DNA of 64,000 bases, taken from Pseudomonas sp. GD04019 (GTDB lineage: Bacteria; Pseudomonadota; Gammaproteobacteria; Pseudomonadales; Pseudomonadaceae). The first letter of the stretch is position 1. Each line of letters begins with the position of its first letter. Location of the stretch: contig NZ_JAOEEA010000012.1 of NCBI RefSeq assembly GCF_029837695.1, positions 116,233 to 180,232 of the forward strand, written 5' to 3'. Below the pieces are notes generated by a model, which was not told where the DNA came from, did not search any database, and saw nothing but the letters and a program-made list of their open reading frames with translations. The translations under genes and the position numbers were made by a program. Positions 16,803 to 25,432 of the stretch are shown piece after piece.

Positions 16803-19022
16803 ATGAGCTTCGACGCCGATGAAGAAATCCTCCAGGACTTCCTGGTAGAGGCCGGCGAAATTCTTGAGTTGCTGTCCGAGCAACTGGTCGAGCTGGAAAG
16901 CCGACCCGATGACATGGACCTGCTCAATGCGATTTTCCGTGGTTTCCACACCGTCAAGGGTGGCGCGGGCTTCCTCCAGCTGAACGAGCTGGTGGAGTGC
17001 TGCCACATTGCGGAGAACGTATTCGACATCCTGCGCAAGGGTGAGCGCCGCGTTACCGCCGAACTGATGGACGTGGTGCTGCAGGCGCTGGACTCGGTCA
17101 ACGAGATGTTCAGCCAGGTGCGCGAGCGGGTCGAGCCTACCCCCGCATCCCCCGAATTGCTGGCCGCACTGTCGCGCCTGGCCGAGCCGGAAAGCGCCGA
17201 AGAGTTGGCCGCCGCGGCCGAGCCGGAGCCGGAAGCGGCCGCCGATGAAGACATCTCCGACAGCGAGTTCGAACAGCTCCTGGATGCCATCGGCGACCAG
17301 CCGGCAGAGGCTCCCGCGCCGGCAGCCGGCGGTGACGAGATCACCGACGACGAATTCGAAGCACTGCTCGACCAGCTGCACGGCAAGGGCAAGTTCGCCG
17401 CGGACGAGGCTCCTGCCGTTTCGGTTAAGGCTGCCGCTCCTGCGCCGGCCGCCGGCGGTGACGAGATCACCGACGACGAATTCGAGGCGCTGCTCGACCA
17501 GTTGCACGGCAAGGGCAAGTTCAGCGCCGAAGAAGCGGCGCCTGCGCCCAAGCCGGCGGCCGCCGCGCCCGCGGCAGCCGGTGGTGGTGACGAAATCACC
17601 GACGACGAGTTCGAGGCACTGCTCGATCAGCTGCACGGCAAGGGCAAGTTCACCGGCCCGGACGAGAGCGCCGCGCCAGCTGCCAAGCCTGCGGCCGCTG
17701 CCCCGACCACCAAGAAGGCGGAGCCGAAAAAAGCCGAACCGGCCAAGCCTGTCGCCAAACCGGCGGCCAAACCCGAGCCAGCCAAGCCCGCCGCCGCGGT
17801 GCCGGCGCCGGCGCCAGCTGCTGCGGGCGGTGCACCAGCCGGTGCCGCCAGCGAGGCGGAAACCACGGTGCGGGTCGATACCGCGCGCCTGGACGAGATC
17901 ATGAATATGGTCGGCGAGCTGGTGCTGGTGCGTAATCGCCTGGTTCGCCTGGGCCTGAACAGCGGCGACGAGGCCATGGCCAAGGCCGTGTCCAATCTCG
18001 ACGTGGTCACCGCCGATCTGCAGACCTCGGTGATGAAGACCCGCATGCAGCCGATCAAGAAGGTCTTCGGGCGCTTCCCGCGCCTGGTCCGCGATCTGGC
18101 GCGCAACCTGAAGAAAGAGATCAACCTGGAGCTGGTCGGCGAAGAGACCGACCTCGACAAGAACCTGGTCGAGGCCCTGGCCGATCCGCTGGTGCACTTG
18201 GTGCGCAACGCAGTCGACCACGGCATCGAGGGCCCGGACGAGCGCGAGGCCGCCGGCAAGGCACGCGGTGGGCGCGTGGTGCTGTCCGCCGAGCAGGAGG
18301 GTGACCACATCCTGCTGTCGATCTCCGACGACGGCAAAGGCATGGACCCGGAAATCCTCCGCGCCAAGGCGGTGGAGAAGGGGCTGCTGGACAAGGACGC
18401 GGCCGACCGCCTGAGCGAGACCGAGTGCTACAACCTGATCTTTGCCCCGGGCTTCTCGACCAAGACCGAGATTTCCGATGTGTCCGGCCGTGGTGTCGGC
18501 ATGGACGTGGTGAAGACCAAGATTTCCCAGCTCAACGGCATCATCAACGTGCACTCGGCCAAGGGCCAGGGCTCGAAGATCATCATCAAGGTGCCGCTGA
18601 CCCTGGCGATCATGCCGACCCTGATGGTGATGCTGGCCAACCAGGCCTTCGCCTTCCCGCTGGTCAACGTCAACGAGATCTTCCATCTCGACCTGTCGCG
18701 CACCAACGTGGTGGACGGCCAGGAAGTGGTGATCGTGCGCGACAAGGCGCTGCCGCTGTTCTATCTCAAGCGCTGGCTGGTGGTCGGTGCCTCCAACGAG
18801 GAACAACGCGAAGGCCACGTGGTGATCCTCACCGTGGGCAGCCAGCGCATCGGCTTCGTGGTCGACCAGTTGGTGGGCCAGGAAGAAGTGGTGATCAAGC
18901 CACTCGGCAAGATGCTGCAGGGCACGCCCGGTATGTCTGGCGCTACCATTACCGGTGACGGGCGCATCGCCCTCATCCTCGACGTGCCGAGCATGCTCAA
19001 GCGCTACGCGCGTCGTATCTGA
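16803..19022 (+). CDS. cheA: CheA chemotaxis histidine kinase
   Basis: 739 residues. The P1 Hpt domain (phospho-site His49 in FRGFHTVKGGAGF) is followed by a long Ala/Pro linker at about 130-350, then P3 dimerisation (VDTARLDEIMNMVGELVLVRNRL), the P4 HATPase (LVRNAVDHGIE N-box; GRGVGMDVVK G-box) and the P5 CheW-like domain. The linker contains three almost identical 23-24-residue acidic repeats instead of a clear P2 domain (separate entry). CheA passes phosphate to CheY and CheB within the receptor-CheW array. cheB starts 39 bp downstream. Confidence 0.95.
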   Translation: MSFDADEEILQDFLVEAGEILELLSEQLVELESRPDDMDLLNAIFRGFHTVKGGAGFLQLNELVECCHIAENVFDILRKGERRVTAELMDVVLQALDSVNEMFSQVRERVEPTPASPELLAALSRLAEPESAEELAAAAEPEPEAAADEDISDSEFEQLLDAIGDQPAEAPAPAAGGDEITDDEFEALLDQLHGKGKFAADEAPAVSVKAAAPAPAAGGDEITDDEFEALLDQLHGKGKFSAEEAAPAPKPAAAAPAAAGGGDEITDDEFEALLDQLHGKGKFTGPDESAAPAAKPAAAAPTTKKAEPKKAEPAKPVAKPAAKPEPAKPAAAVPAPAPAAAGGAPAGAASEAETTVRVDTARLDEIMNMVGELVLVRNRLVRLGLNSGDEAMAKAVSNLDVVTADLQTSVMKTRMQPIKKVFGRFPRLVRDLARNLKKEINLELVGEETDLDKNLVEALADPLVHLVRNAVDHGIEGPDEREAAGKARGGRVVLSAEQEGDHILLSISDDGKGMDPEILRAKAVEKGLLDKDAADRLSETECYNLIFAPGFSTKTEISDVSGRGVGMDVVKTKISQLNGIINVHSAKGQGSKIIIKVPLTLAIMPTLMVMLANQAFAFPLVNVNEIFHLDLSRTNVVDGQEVVIVRDKALPLFYLKRWLVVGASNEEQREGHVVILTVGSQRIGFVVDQLVGQEEVVIKPLGKMLQGTPGMSGATITGDGRIALILDVPSMLKRYARRI
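17325..17651 (+). repeat. Triplicated acidic motif in the CheA linker
   Basis: Three copies of a 23-24-residue unit with core GDEITDDEFEALLDQLHG and tail KGKF lie at 17325-17396 (residues 175-198), 17451-17522 (217-240) and 17583-17651 (261-283). Ala/Pro/Lys-rich spacers of about 18-20 residues separate them. A degenerate earlier copy (DEDISDSEFEQLLDAIGD) starts near 17242. The DNA copies differ mainly at synonymous third positions, which suggests that the protein repeat is kept by selection. Confidence 0.9.
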
Positions 19023-19061
19023 TCGATCGCGGCTGGCCCGGCCAGTCGCTCTGGAGTGTTT

Positions 19062-20186
19062 ATGGCAGTCAAGGTCCTGGTGGTGGATGATTCCGGCTTC
19101 TTCCGCCGCCGGGTCTCGGAGATTCTCTCCGCCGACCCCGATATCCAGGTGGTCGGTACCGCCACCAACGGCCGCGAAGCCATCGATCAGGCCCTGGCGT
19201 TGAAGCCGGACGTGATCACCATGGACTACGAGATGCCGATGATGGACGGCATCACGGCCGTGCGGAACATCATGCAGCGCTGCCCGACGCCGGTACTGAT
19301 GTTCTCCTCGCTGACCCATGAGGGCGCCCGTGTCACCCTCGATGCGCTGGATGCCGGTGCGGTCGACTACCTGCCGAAGAACTTCGAAGACATCTCGCGC
19401 AACCCCGAGAAGGTCAAGGCCATGCTGTGCGAGAAGGTGCATACCATCGCCCGCAGCAATCGTCGCTACAGCACCTTCAGCGCCCCGCCCAGCGCGGCGG
19501 CCCCGGCCACCAGCACGTCGAGTGCCCCGGCGCGCCCGGCGCCTGCTGCACCTGCTCCGGCCGCCAGCCGGCCGAGCGCGGCGCCTGCACCGGTGGCGCC
19601 CAGTGGTGGCGCCCTAAAGCGTAAGTCCTACAAGCTGGTCGCCATCGGTACGTCCACCGGCGGCCCAGTCGCTCTGCAGCGGGTGCTGACCCAGCTGCCG
19701 GCCAATTTCCCGGCCCCCATCGTGTTGATCCAGCACATGCCGGCGGCCTTCACCAAGGCTTTTGCCGAGCGCCTGGACAAGTTGTGCCGGATTACTGTCA
19801 AGGAAGCCGAGGACGGCGACCTGCTGCGCCCCGGCGTCGCCCTGCTGGCCCCGGGCGGCAAGCAGATGATGGTCGACCCGCGCGGCTCGGTGCGCATCCT
19901 GCCGGGTGACGAGCGCCTGAACTACAAGCCCTGCGTCGATATCACCTTCGGCTCCGCCGCCAAGTCGTACAACGACAAGGTGCTGGCCGTGGTACTCACC
20001 GGCATGGGCGCCGATGGCCGCGAAGGCGCGCGCCTGCTCAAGCAGGGCGGCAGCCAGGTGTGGGCCCAGGACGAAGCCAGCTGCGTGATCTACGGCATGC
20101 CCATGGCGGTGGTGAAGGCCAACCTGGCCGACGCGGTGTACGGTCTGGACGATATCGGCCGGCATCTGGCCGAGGCCTGCATCTGA
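19062..20186 (+). CDS. cheB: CheB receptor methylesterase
   Basis: 374 residues: a receiver domain (VVDDSGFFRRRV; Asp in VITMDYEMPMMDG), an Ala/Pro linker at about 135-185, and the methylesterase domain with catalytic Ser in IGTSTGGP, His in LIQHMPAAF and Asp in LTGMGADGREG. It removes methyl groups from MCP glutamates and deamidates receptors, giving adaptation. ATG 19062 is preceded by GGAG at 5-base spacing; the GTG at 19056 overlaps that ribosome site. The TGA overlaps the motC ATG. Confidence 0.95.
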   Translation: MAVKVLVVDDSGFFRRRVSEILSADPDIQVVGTATNGREAIDQALALKPDVITMDYEMPMMDGITAVRNIMQRCPTPVLMFSSLTHEGARVTLDALDAGAVDYLPKNFEDISRNPEKVKAMLCEKVHTIARSNRRYSTFSAPPSAAAPATSTSSAPARPAPAAPAPAASRPSAAPAPVAPSGGALKRKSYKLVAIGTSTGGPVALQRVLTQLPANFPAPIVLIQHMPAAFTKAFAERLDKLCRITVKEAEDGDLLRPGVALLAPGGKQMMVDPRGSVRILPGDERLNYKPCVDITFGSAAKSYNDKVLAVVLTGMGADGREGARLLKQGGSQVWAQDEASCVIYGMPMAVVKANLADAVYGLDDIGRHLAEACI

Positions 20187-20926
20187 TGGATGTACTGAGC
20201 CTCATCGGGATCATCCTGGCGTTCGTCGCCATTCTGGGCGGCAACTACCTGGAAGGCGGCCACGCCGGAGCGCTGCTCAATGGCCCGGCGGCGCTGATCG
20301 TGATCGGTGGCACCTTGGGCGCGGCATTCCTGCAGGCGCCGATGAGCGTGTTCAAGCGCTCCCTAGTGATCCTGCGCTGGATCGTCTTCCCGCCACGCGT
20401 CGATCTGGCCGGCGGCATCGCCAGCGTGGTCAGCTGGAGCATGGCGGCGCGCAAGGAAGGGCTGCTCGGCCTCGAGCCGGTGGCCGATGCCGAGCCCGAT
20501 CCCTATGCTCGCAAGGGCTTGCAGCTGTTGGTGGACGGCGCCGAGCCGGAAGCCATCCGCAGCATCCTCGAGGTCGACCTGTACACCCAGGAAGGGCGCG
20601 ATATCCAGGCGGCCAAGGTGTTCGAGAGCATGGGCGGCTATGCGCCGACCATCGGCATCATCGGTGCGGTGATGGGCCTGATCCATGTCATGGGCAACCT
20701 GGCCGACCCGAGCAAGCTGGGCGCCGGCATCGCCGTGGCGTTCGTCGCCACCATCTACGGTGTGGCCTTCGCCAACCTGCTGCTGTTGCCGATCGGCAAC
20801 AAGCTCAAGTCGATCGCGGCGCGTCAGTCGCGTTACCGCGAGATGCTGCTGGAAGGCATCCTCTCCATCGCTGAGGGCGAGAATCCGCGCTCCATCGAGC
20901 TGAAGCTGCAAGGCTTCATGGACTGA
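20186..20926 (+). CDS. motC: MotC flagellar stator protein (MotA/TolQ/ExbB family)
   Basis: 246 residues with four membrane helices and the conserved central TIGIIGAVMGLIHVM segment of MotA-like proton channels. Pseudomonads have two stators, MotAB and MotCD; the copy in the che operon is MotCD, which supports swarming and motility under load. ATG at 20186 overlaps the cheB stop (TGATG). motD follows after 17 bp behind GAGG. Confidence 0.93.
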   Translation: MDVLSLIGIILAFVAILGGNYLEGGHAGALLNGPAALIVIGGTLGAAFLQAPMSVFKRSLVILRWIVFPPRVDLAGGIASVVSWSMAARKEGLLGLEPVADAEPDPYARKGLQLLVDGAEPEAIRSILEVDLYTQEGRDIQAAKVFESMGGYAPTIGIIGAVMGLIHVMGNLADPSKLGAGIAVAFVATIYGVAFANLLLLPIGNKLKSIAARQSRYREMLLEGILSIAEGENPRSIELKLQGFMD

Positions 20927-20943
20927 CGAGGTAGGGGACCGAC

Positions 20944-21828
20944 ATGGCCCGGCGGCGCCACCACGAGGAACACGAGAATCACGAGCGCTGGCTGGTGTCC
21001 TACGCGGACTTCATCACCCTGCTGTTCGCCTTCTTCGTGGTGATGTACTCGATTTCCTCGATCAACGAGGGCAAGTACAAGGTGCTCTCGGAAAGCCTGG
21101 TCGGCGTGTTCAGCGAGCCGGAGCGGGCAATCAAGCCGATTCCCATCGGTGACGAGAAGCCGCGGACCACCGAGCCCGATCGCTCGATGATCGAGGACAA
21201 CCCCAACAGCAGCACCTCCAGCGAGGATCCCAGCGACCCGTTGCAGCAGATCGCCAGCAGCATGCGCGATGCCTTCGGCGACCTGATCGCCTCCGAGCAG
21301 CTGACCGTGCGCGGCAACGAGCTGTGGGTGGAGATCGAGTTGAACTCCAGCCTGCTGTTCCCCAGCGGCGATGCGGTGCCCAATGAAATGGCCTTCACCC
21401 TGATCGAGAAGGTGGCGAAGATCATCGCGCCCTACGAGAACCCGGTGCACGTCGAAGGCTTCACCGACAACCTGCCGATCAGCACTGCCCAGTACCCCAG
21501 CAACTGGGAACTTTCCACGGCGCGGGCGGCCAGCATAGTGCGGATGCTGGCGATGGACGGAGTGAATCCCGGACGTCTGGCGGCGGTCGGCTATGGCGAA
21601 TTCCAACCGGTGGCCGACAATGCCACTGAGGAGGGCCGCTCGCGCAATCGCCGCGTGGTGCTGGTGATCTCGCGCAATCTGGATGTGCGCCGCAGCGTCA
21701 GTGGCGTGGGCAGCGGTAACGCCAAGCCCGATGCCGCCCTGAAGCGGGCTGGCACGCAACCTGCACCGGCACAGACTCAAGCGGCACCGGTGAGTGGTTC
21801 CGCCAATATTCCGACGCCCGCACCGTGA
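20944..21828 (+). CDS. motD: MotD flagellar stator protein (MotB family)
   Basis: 294 residues. A short cytoplasmic tail is followed by one membrane helix that carries the proton-channel aspartate (SYADFITLLFAFFVVMYS). The periplasmic OmpA-like peptidoglycan-binding domain has the signature NWELSTARAASIVRML. The C-terminal 45 residues are an Ala/Pro/Gln-rich tail. It anchors MotC to the wall. The ParA-like gene starts 52 bp downstream. Confidence 0.93.
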   Translation: MARRRHHEEHENHERWLVSYADFITLLFAFFVVMYSISSINEGKYKVLSESLVGVFSEPERAIKPIPIGDEKPRTTEPDRSMIEDNPNSSTSSEDPSDPLQQIASSMRDAFGDLIASEQLTVRGNELWVEIELNSSLLFPSGDAVPNEMAFTLIEKVAKIIAPYENPVHVEGFTDNLPISTAQYPSNWELSTARAASIVRMLAMDGVNPGRLAAVGYGEFQPVADNATEEGRSRNRRVVLVISRNLDVRRSVSGVGSGNAKPDAALKRAGTQPAPAQTQAAPVSGSANIPTPAP

Positions 21829-21880
21829 GGCGTCATCCAGTTCTCGGCAGGGGGACGGCCAGGCCGGGAGGACGAAGAAG

Positions 21881-22669
21881 ATGAAAGTCTGGGCAGTAGC
21901 CAATCAAAAAGGTGGAGTCGGCAAGACCACCACCTCCATCGCCCTGGCGGGCCTGCTGGCCGACGCCGGCAAGCGCGTGGTCGTGGTCGACCTCGACCCG
22001 CACGGTTCGATGACCAGCTATTTCGGCCATGATCCGGATAGCCTGGAGCACAGCAGCTTCGACCTGTTCCAGTACCAGGGCACGGTGCCCGAGGGGCTGC
22101 CGGCGCGCCTGCTGCTGCCGACCAGCCATGAGAACATCTCCCTCCTGCCTTCCAGCACCGCGCTAGCCACTCTTGAGCGCCAGTCGCCGGGGCAGAACGG
22201 CCTGGGCCTGGTGGTCGCCAAAAGCCTGGCGCAGCTGTGGGAGAAGTTCGATCACGCGATCATCGACAGCCCGCCGCTGCTCGGCGTGCTGATGGTCAAT
22301 GCCCTGGCCGCCAGCCAGCAGCTAGTGATCCCGGTGCAGACCGAGTTCCTCGCCGTGAAGGGGCTGGAGCGCATGGTCAGCACCCTGGCCATGATCAACC
22401 GCTCGCGCAAGCAGCCGTTGCCCTACACCATCGTGCCGACCCTGTTCGACCGCCGTACCCAGGCCTCACTGAATACCCTGCGGGTGCTGCGCAACTCCTA
22501 TCCTGAGCACCTGTGGCAGGCCTATGTGCCGGTGGACACGCGCCTGCGCGACGCCAGCCGGGCAGGGCAGACGCCCTCCCAGTTCGATAACAACAGTCGC
22601 GGCGTCATCGCGTATCGCGCGCTGCTCAAGCACTTGCTGGCGGGGCAACCGGCCAGTCAGGTAGCCTGA
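21881..22669 (+). CDS. ParA-family ATPase for chemosensory array positioning (ParC-like)
   Basis: 262 residues with the deviant Walker A of ParA/Soj proteins (NQKGGVGKTTTSIALAGLLA), Walker B region VVVVDLDPHGSMTSYFG, and IIDSPPLLG. Located between motD and a CheW-domain protein in a che operon, it corresponds to ParC-type ATPases, which in Vibrio and Pseudomonas place chemotaxis arrays at the pole and segregate them at division. It is unlikely to be chromosomal ParA: no parB follows and the sequence context is chemotactic. The ATG at 21881 is supported by a GGGAGGA upstream. Confidence 0.88.
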   Translation: MKVWAVANQKGGVGKTTTSIALAGLLADAGKRVVVVDLDPHGSMTSYFGHDPDSLEHSSFDLFQYQGTVPEGLPARLLLPTSHENISLLPSSTALATLERQSPGQNGLGLVVAKSLAQLWEKFDHAIIDSPPLLGVLMVNALAASQQLVIPVQTEFLAVKGLERMVSTLAMINRSRKQPLPYTIVPTLFDRRTQASLNTLRVLRNSYPEHLWQAYVPVDTRLRDASRAGQTPSQFDNNSRGVIAYRALLKHLLAGQPASQVA

Positions 22670-22754
22670 CGGAGCAGGCTATGCTGATCAGACCGGTTCA
22701 AGTCATCGGCCAGCCCTGCCGATAGTCTGTAAGACCTATTTCGTGGAACTCCCT

Positions 22755-23579
22755 ATGAGCCGTACCGCCGCCACCGCCACTCGCCCACAGCAGGCCCTGC
22801 AGTCCTACCTGGATGCGCTGCTGCAGGAGGCGGCTGTCGAGCTGGAACAGGAGCAGGAGCTGAGTTTCGACGAGTTCGAGGCCGCCGTGCTCGAGGAACA
22901 GGTGCGCGATGCTCGTCGCGTGGAGGCCAAGCCGGTACTGGCCAGACCGCTGGCCCTGGCGGAAGCCAAGCCGCAAGTGCTGCCGACCATCGAATTGCGC
23001 ATGCCGGACGTGCCGCCGATCATCGAGGTGCCAGTGGCACCTGCCGAGCCAGAGGTCGAGGCGCGTGTGGAACAGGCGCCGGCTGCCGCGCCGAGCCTGG
23101 AGGGACGGCCGAGCTGGGCGGAAGAGCCCTTCGAGTGCCTGCTGTTCGATGTGGCCGGATTGACCCTGGCGGTGCCGCTGGTTTGCCTGGGCACCATCCA
23201 CCCGCTGGCGGGCACCGAGTTGACCCCGCTGTTCGGTCAGCCGGACTGGTTCCTCGGCCTTCTACCGGGCCAGGACGGCAATCTCAAGGTGCTGGACACG
23301 GCACGCTGGGTGATGCCCGAGCGCTACCGCGAAGACTTCCGCGACGGCCTGCAGTACGTGATTTCCGTGCAGGGCTACGAATGGGGCCTGGCGGTACACC
23401 AGGTCAGTCGCTCGATCCGCCTGGACCCGAGCGAGATCAAATGGCGCAGCCAGCGTTCGCAACGCCCCTGGTTGGCCGGTACGGTGATCGAACACATGTG
23501 CGCGCTGCTGGATGTCTCGGCCCTGGCCGAGCTGATCGCCAGCGGCGCCACGCGCAACGGAGCGATCCGCGCGAATTGA
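22755..23579 (+). CDS. CheW-domain protein, ParP-like array adaptor
   Basis: 274 residues. The N-terminal 130 residues are a Pro/Glu/Ala-rich linker with an N-terminal helical stretch. The C-terminal part is a CheW/AIF-like domain (from FECLLFDVAGLTLAVPL to the end). ParP proteins bind ParC and CheA through such domains and couple arrays to the polar ParC. I set the start at ATG 22755 (MSRTAATATRP); a GTG 12 bases earlier is possible. The following gene is the ordinary cheW. Confidence 0.85.
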   Translation: MSRTAATATRPQQALQSYLDALLQEAAVELEQEQELSFDEFEAAVLEEQVRDARRVEAKPVLARPLALAEAKPQVLPTIELRMPDVPPIIEVPVAPAEPEVEARVEQAPAAAPSLEGRPSWAEEPFECLLFDVAGLTLAVPLVCLGTIHPLAGTELTPLFGQPDWFLGLLPGQDGNLKVLDTARWVMPERYREDFRDGLQYVISVQGYEWGLAVHQVSRSIRLDPSEIKWRSQRSQRPWLAGTVIEHMCALLDVSALAELIASGATRNGAIRAN

Positions 23580-23586
23580 GTGCAAC

Positions 23587-23605
23587 GCCCCGTTTCGCGC
23601 GGGGC
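23587..23605 (+). terminator. Possible weak terminator or attenuator before cheW
   Basis: GCCCCG (23587-23592) pairs with CGGGGC (23600-23605) around a 7-base loop, followed by TCTATAGTTAA. There is no U-run, so it may only reduce read-through into cheW, or act as an RNA-stability hairpin. Confidence 0.35.
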
Positions 23606-23658
23606 TCTATAGTTAACGACAAGCGGGCTCACCCGCGAACTTGACCGAGGCTAGGGAC

Positions 23659-24138
23659 ATGAAGAAATCGTCAGCGCAAGGTTCCGAAGATCCGATTCTG
23701 CAGTGGGTGACCTTCCGCCTGGATAACGAGACCTACGGCATCAACGTGATGCAGGTGCAGGAAGTACTGCGCTACACCGAGATAGCCCCGGTTCCGGGCG
23801 CACCGACCTACGTGCTGGGCATCATCAACCTGCGCGGCAACGTGGTCACCGTGATCGACACCCGTCAGCGCTTCGGCCTGTCGCCGGCGCCGGTCACCGA
23901 CAACACCCGTATCGTCATCATCGAGGCGGACAAGCAGGTGGTCGGCATCCTGGTCGACAGCGTCGCCGAGGTTGTCTACCTGCGCCAATCCGAAGTCGAG
24001 ACCGCGCCGAACGTGGGCAACGAGGAATCGGCCAAGTTCATCCAGGGCGTATGCAACAAGAACGGCGAGCTGCTCATCCTGGTGGAACTGGACAAGATGA
24101 TGAGCGAAGAAGAGTGGTCCGAGCTGGAGAGCATCTGA
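23659..24138 (+). CDS. cheW: CheW chemotaxis coupling protein
   Basis: 159-residue single CheW domain with the conserved core VPGAPTYVLGIINLRGNVV and VDSVAEVVYL. CheW bridges MCPs and CheA in the signalling array. ATG 23659 has GAGGCTAGGG upstream; the TTG at 23641 only adds six non-conserved residues. The DUF2802 gene begins 3 bp after its stop, so they form one transcript. Confidence 0.95.
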   Translation: MKKSSAQGSEDPILQWVTFRLDNETYGINVMQVQEVLRYTEIAPVPGAPTYVLGIINLRGNVVTVIDTRQRFGLSPAPVTDNTRIVIIEADKQVVGILVDSVAEVVYLRQSEVETAPNVGNEESAKFIQGVCNKNGELLILVELDKMMSEEEWSELESI

Positions 24139-24141
24139 CCC

Positions 24142-24546
24142 ATGCTGGAGATCGCGGTTGCCGTGCTCGGTGTGTTCAGCGTGCTGCTTGCCGGCTTCTG
24201 CTATCAGCTGTCGCTGAAGCTGCGCCAGCAGGCGGAGCTGCAGAAGGAGCGCGACGCTCTCCGCGATCAACGCCTGAAAGAGCTTTCCCGCCGCCTGGAT
24301 GCCTACCTTACCGGTAGCATCCGCATGGGCGAGGAGCTGCACGAGCTGCGCCGCGTGGTGGCGCCGCTGCCGGACAAGCTCAACCAGATGGAGCAGCGCG
24401 ATCCCTCCAGCCTGTCCTTCACCCAGGCCGCCCGCCTGGTGGGGATGGGCGCCAGCGTCGATGATCTTACCCACTCCTGCGGCCTGACCCAGGCCGAGGC
24501 CGAGCTGGTCAGTCGCCTGCACAAGGCGCCAAAGCAGCGTTCTTGA
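24142..24546 (+). CDS. DUF2802 membrane-anchored coiled-coil protein
   Basis: 134 residues: one N-terminal membrane helix (residues 1-25, EIAVAVLGVFSVLLAGFCYQL), a basic/acidic coiled coil (about 25-90), then a conserved C-terminal helix-turn-helix-like end (ARLVGMGASVDDLTHSCGLTQAEAELV). The family is found after cheW in pseudomonad che operons; its role is unknown to me. The C-terminal motif resembles small DNA-binding or Spo-type helices, but there is no direct evidence for DNA binding. It is the last gene of the che gene string. Confidence 0.8.
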   Translation: MLEIAVAVLGVFSVLLAGFCYQLSLKLRQQAELQKERDALRDQRLKELSRRLDAYLTGSIRMGEELHELRRVVAPLPDKLNQMEQRDPSSLSFTQAARLVGMGASVDDLTHSCGLTQAEAELVSRLHKAPKQRS

Positions 24547-24666
24547 GCCTTTTCCTTACATCCTTCGGTTCTGACTTTCCGATCGTGTGGCGCTAACCGT
24601 TCCAAGCGCGCGGTATCCCTGTGCCTAAGCTGAATACATGGAGCTGACTTCCCGAGGAGGTCCACC

Positions 24667-25134
24667 ATGCGTTTCGCATTGTTGTTGCTGTTGTGCCTGG
24701 TCGTGCCGAGTGTGGGTGCCAGTGAGGCGCCGCTGGAGGTCAGGGGCGCGACCACGGTGAACGCCGTGCAGGCTCGCCAGCTCTATGAGTTCGGCGTGTT
24801 GTTCATCGATGTGCGCCCGGCCCGCGAATGGGGCTGGGGGCATGTGCACGGGGCGTTGCATCTGCAACTGGACCAGCGCTTCGTCGAGCTGTCCGGGCCG
24901 GACTGGCCGCGCAACATGCCCATCGTCCTGTACTGCGACAGCGAGGTCTGTCCGGAGAGCGCCGAGGCCGCGCGCCTGGCCGTGGGCTGGGGCTTCCAGC
25001 AGGTCTTTTACTTCCGCTCGGGTTACTTCGCCTGGCAGTTGCTTGACTTCCCCCAGGGCCGGGGGCAGGAAGGCGAGTTGCTAGCCTTTATCGCCGGGGA
25101 GCCGCCAACCGCGGCCGGTCAGACTGCGGAGTGA
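24667..25134 (+). CDS. Periplasmic rhodanese-like protein
   Basis: 155 residues: a signal peptide (MRFALLLLLCLVVPSVGAS), then one rhodanese domain with FIDVRPAREWGWGHVHGAL and an active-site loop VLYCDSEVC holding the predicted nucleophilic cysteine. A periplasmic sulfurtransferase or phosphatase-like fold protein is likely; the substrate is unknown. AGGAGG precedes the ATG. Its 3' end overlaps the convergent fhlB-like gene by 47 bp, a real tail-to-tail overlap because both proteins keep sensible C-termini. Confidence 0.8.
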   Translation: MRFALLLLLCLVVPSVGASEAPLEVRGATTVNAVQARQLYEFGVLFIDVRPAREWGWGHVHGALHLQLDQRFVELSGPDWPRNMPIVLYCDSEVCPESAEAARLAVGWGFQQVFYFRSGYFAWQLLDFPQGRGQEGELLAFIAGEPPTAAGQTAE

Positions 25135-25432
25135 CGTCGCGCTCCGCCGGCTCTTCGACGAAGCCGGCCGGACGCTTGCCCTTGAGGTACCAGGCGAAGG
25201 CGATGATCTCGGCGATGGTGCGGTAGAGCGGCTCGGGGATCGCATCGCCCAGTTCCAGGCGTGCCAGCAGGCGCACCAGTTCAGCGTTCTCATAGATCGG
25301 CACTTCGTACTCGCGGGCGATGGCCAGAATCGCCTCGGCCAGTTCGTCGTCACCCTTGGCGGTGAGGCTGGGCGCATTGCTGCCGTCGTAGGCGAGGGCG
25401 ATTGCCTGGCGCGGGGCTTTATCCTGCTTCAT
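25088..25432 (-). CDS. FlhB C-terminal-domain homologue (FhlB/EscU_C type)
   Basis: 114 residues matching only the cytoplasmic domain of FlhB: the AIALAYDGSNAPSLTAKG strand and YEVPIYENAELVRLLARLELGDAIPEPLY correspond to the region after the NPTH cleavage site. The membrane part and the NPTH motif itself are absent. Such stand-alone proteins can partly replace the FlhB C-terminal domain in Salmonella (FhlB). It overlaps the upstream FliK-like gene by 4 bp (25429-25432), so both are translated from one message, which supports a joint function in flagellar export control. Confidence 0.85.
   Translation of the reverse strand: MKQDKAPRQAIALAYDGSNAPSLTAKGDDELAEAILAIAREYEVPIYENAELVRLLARLELGDAIPEPLYRTIAEIIAFAWYLKGKRPAGFVEEPAERDVTPQSDRPRLAAPRR

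Noticed and set aside
16770..19442. An 890-residue minus-strand open frame opposite cheA and cheB
   Set aside because: It covers two well-identified genes, has His/Gln/Arg-rich shadow composition typical of the complement of high-GC coding DNA, and matches no family.
22670..22754. Promoter between the ParC-like and ParP-like genes
   Set aside because: An imperfect TCGGC/GCCGA hairpin is present, but no -35/-10 or sigma28/sigma54 pattern is convincing.
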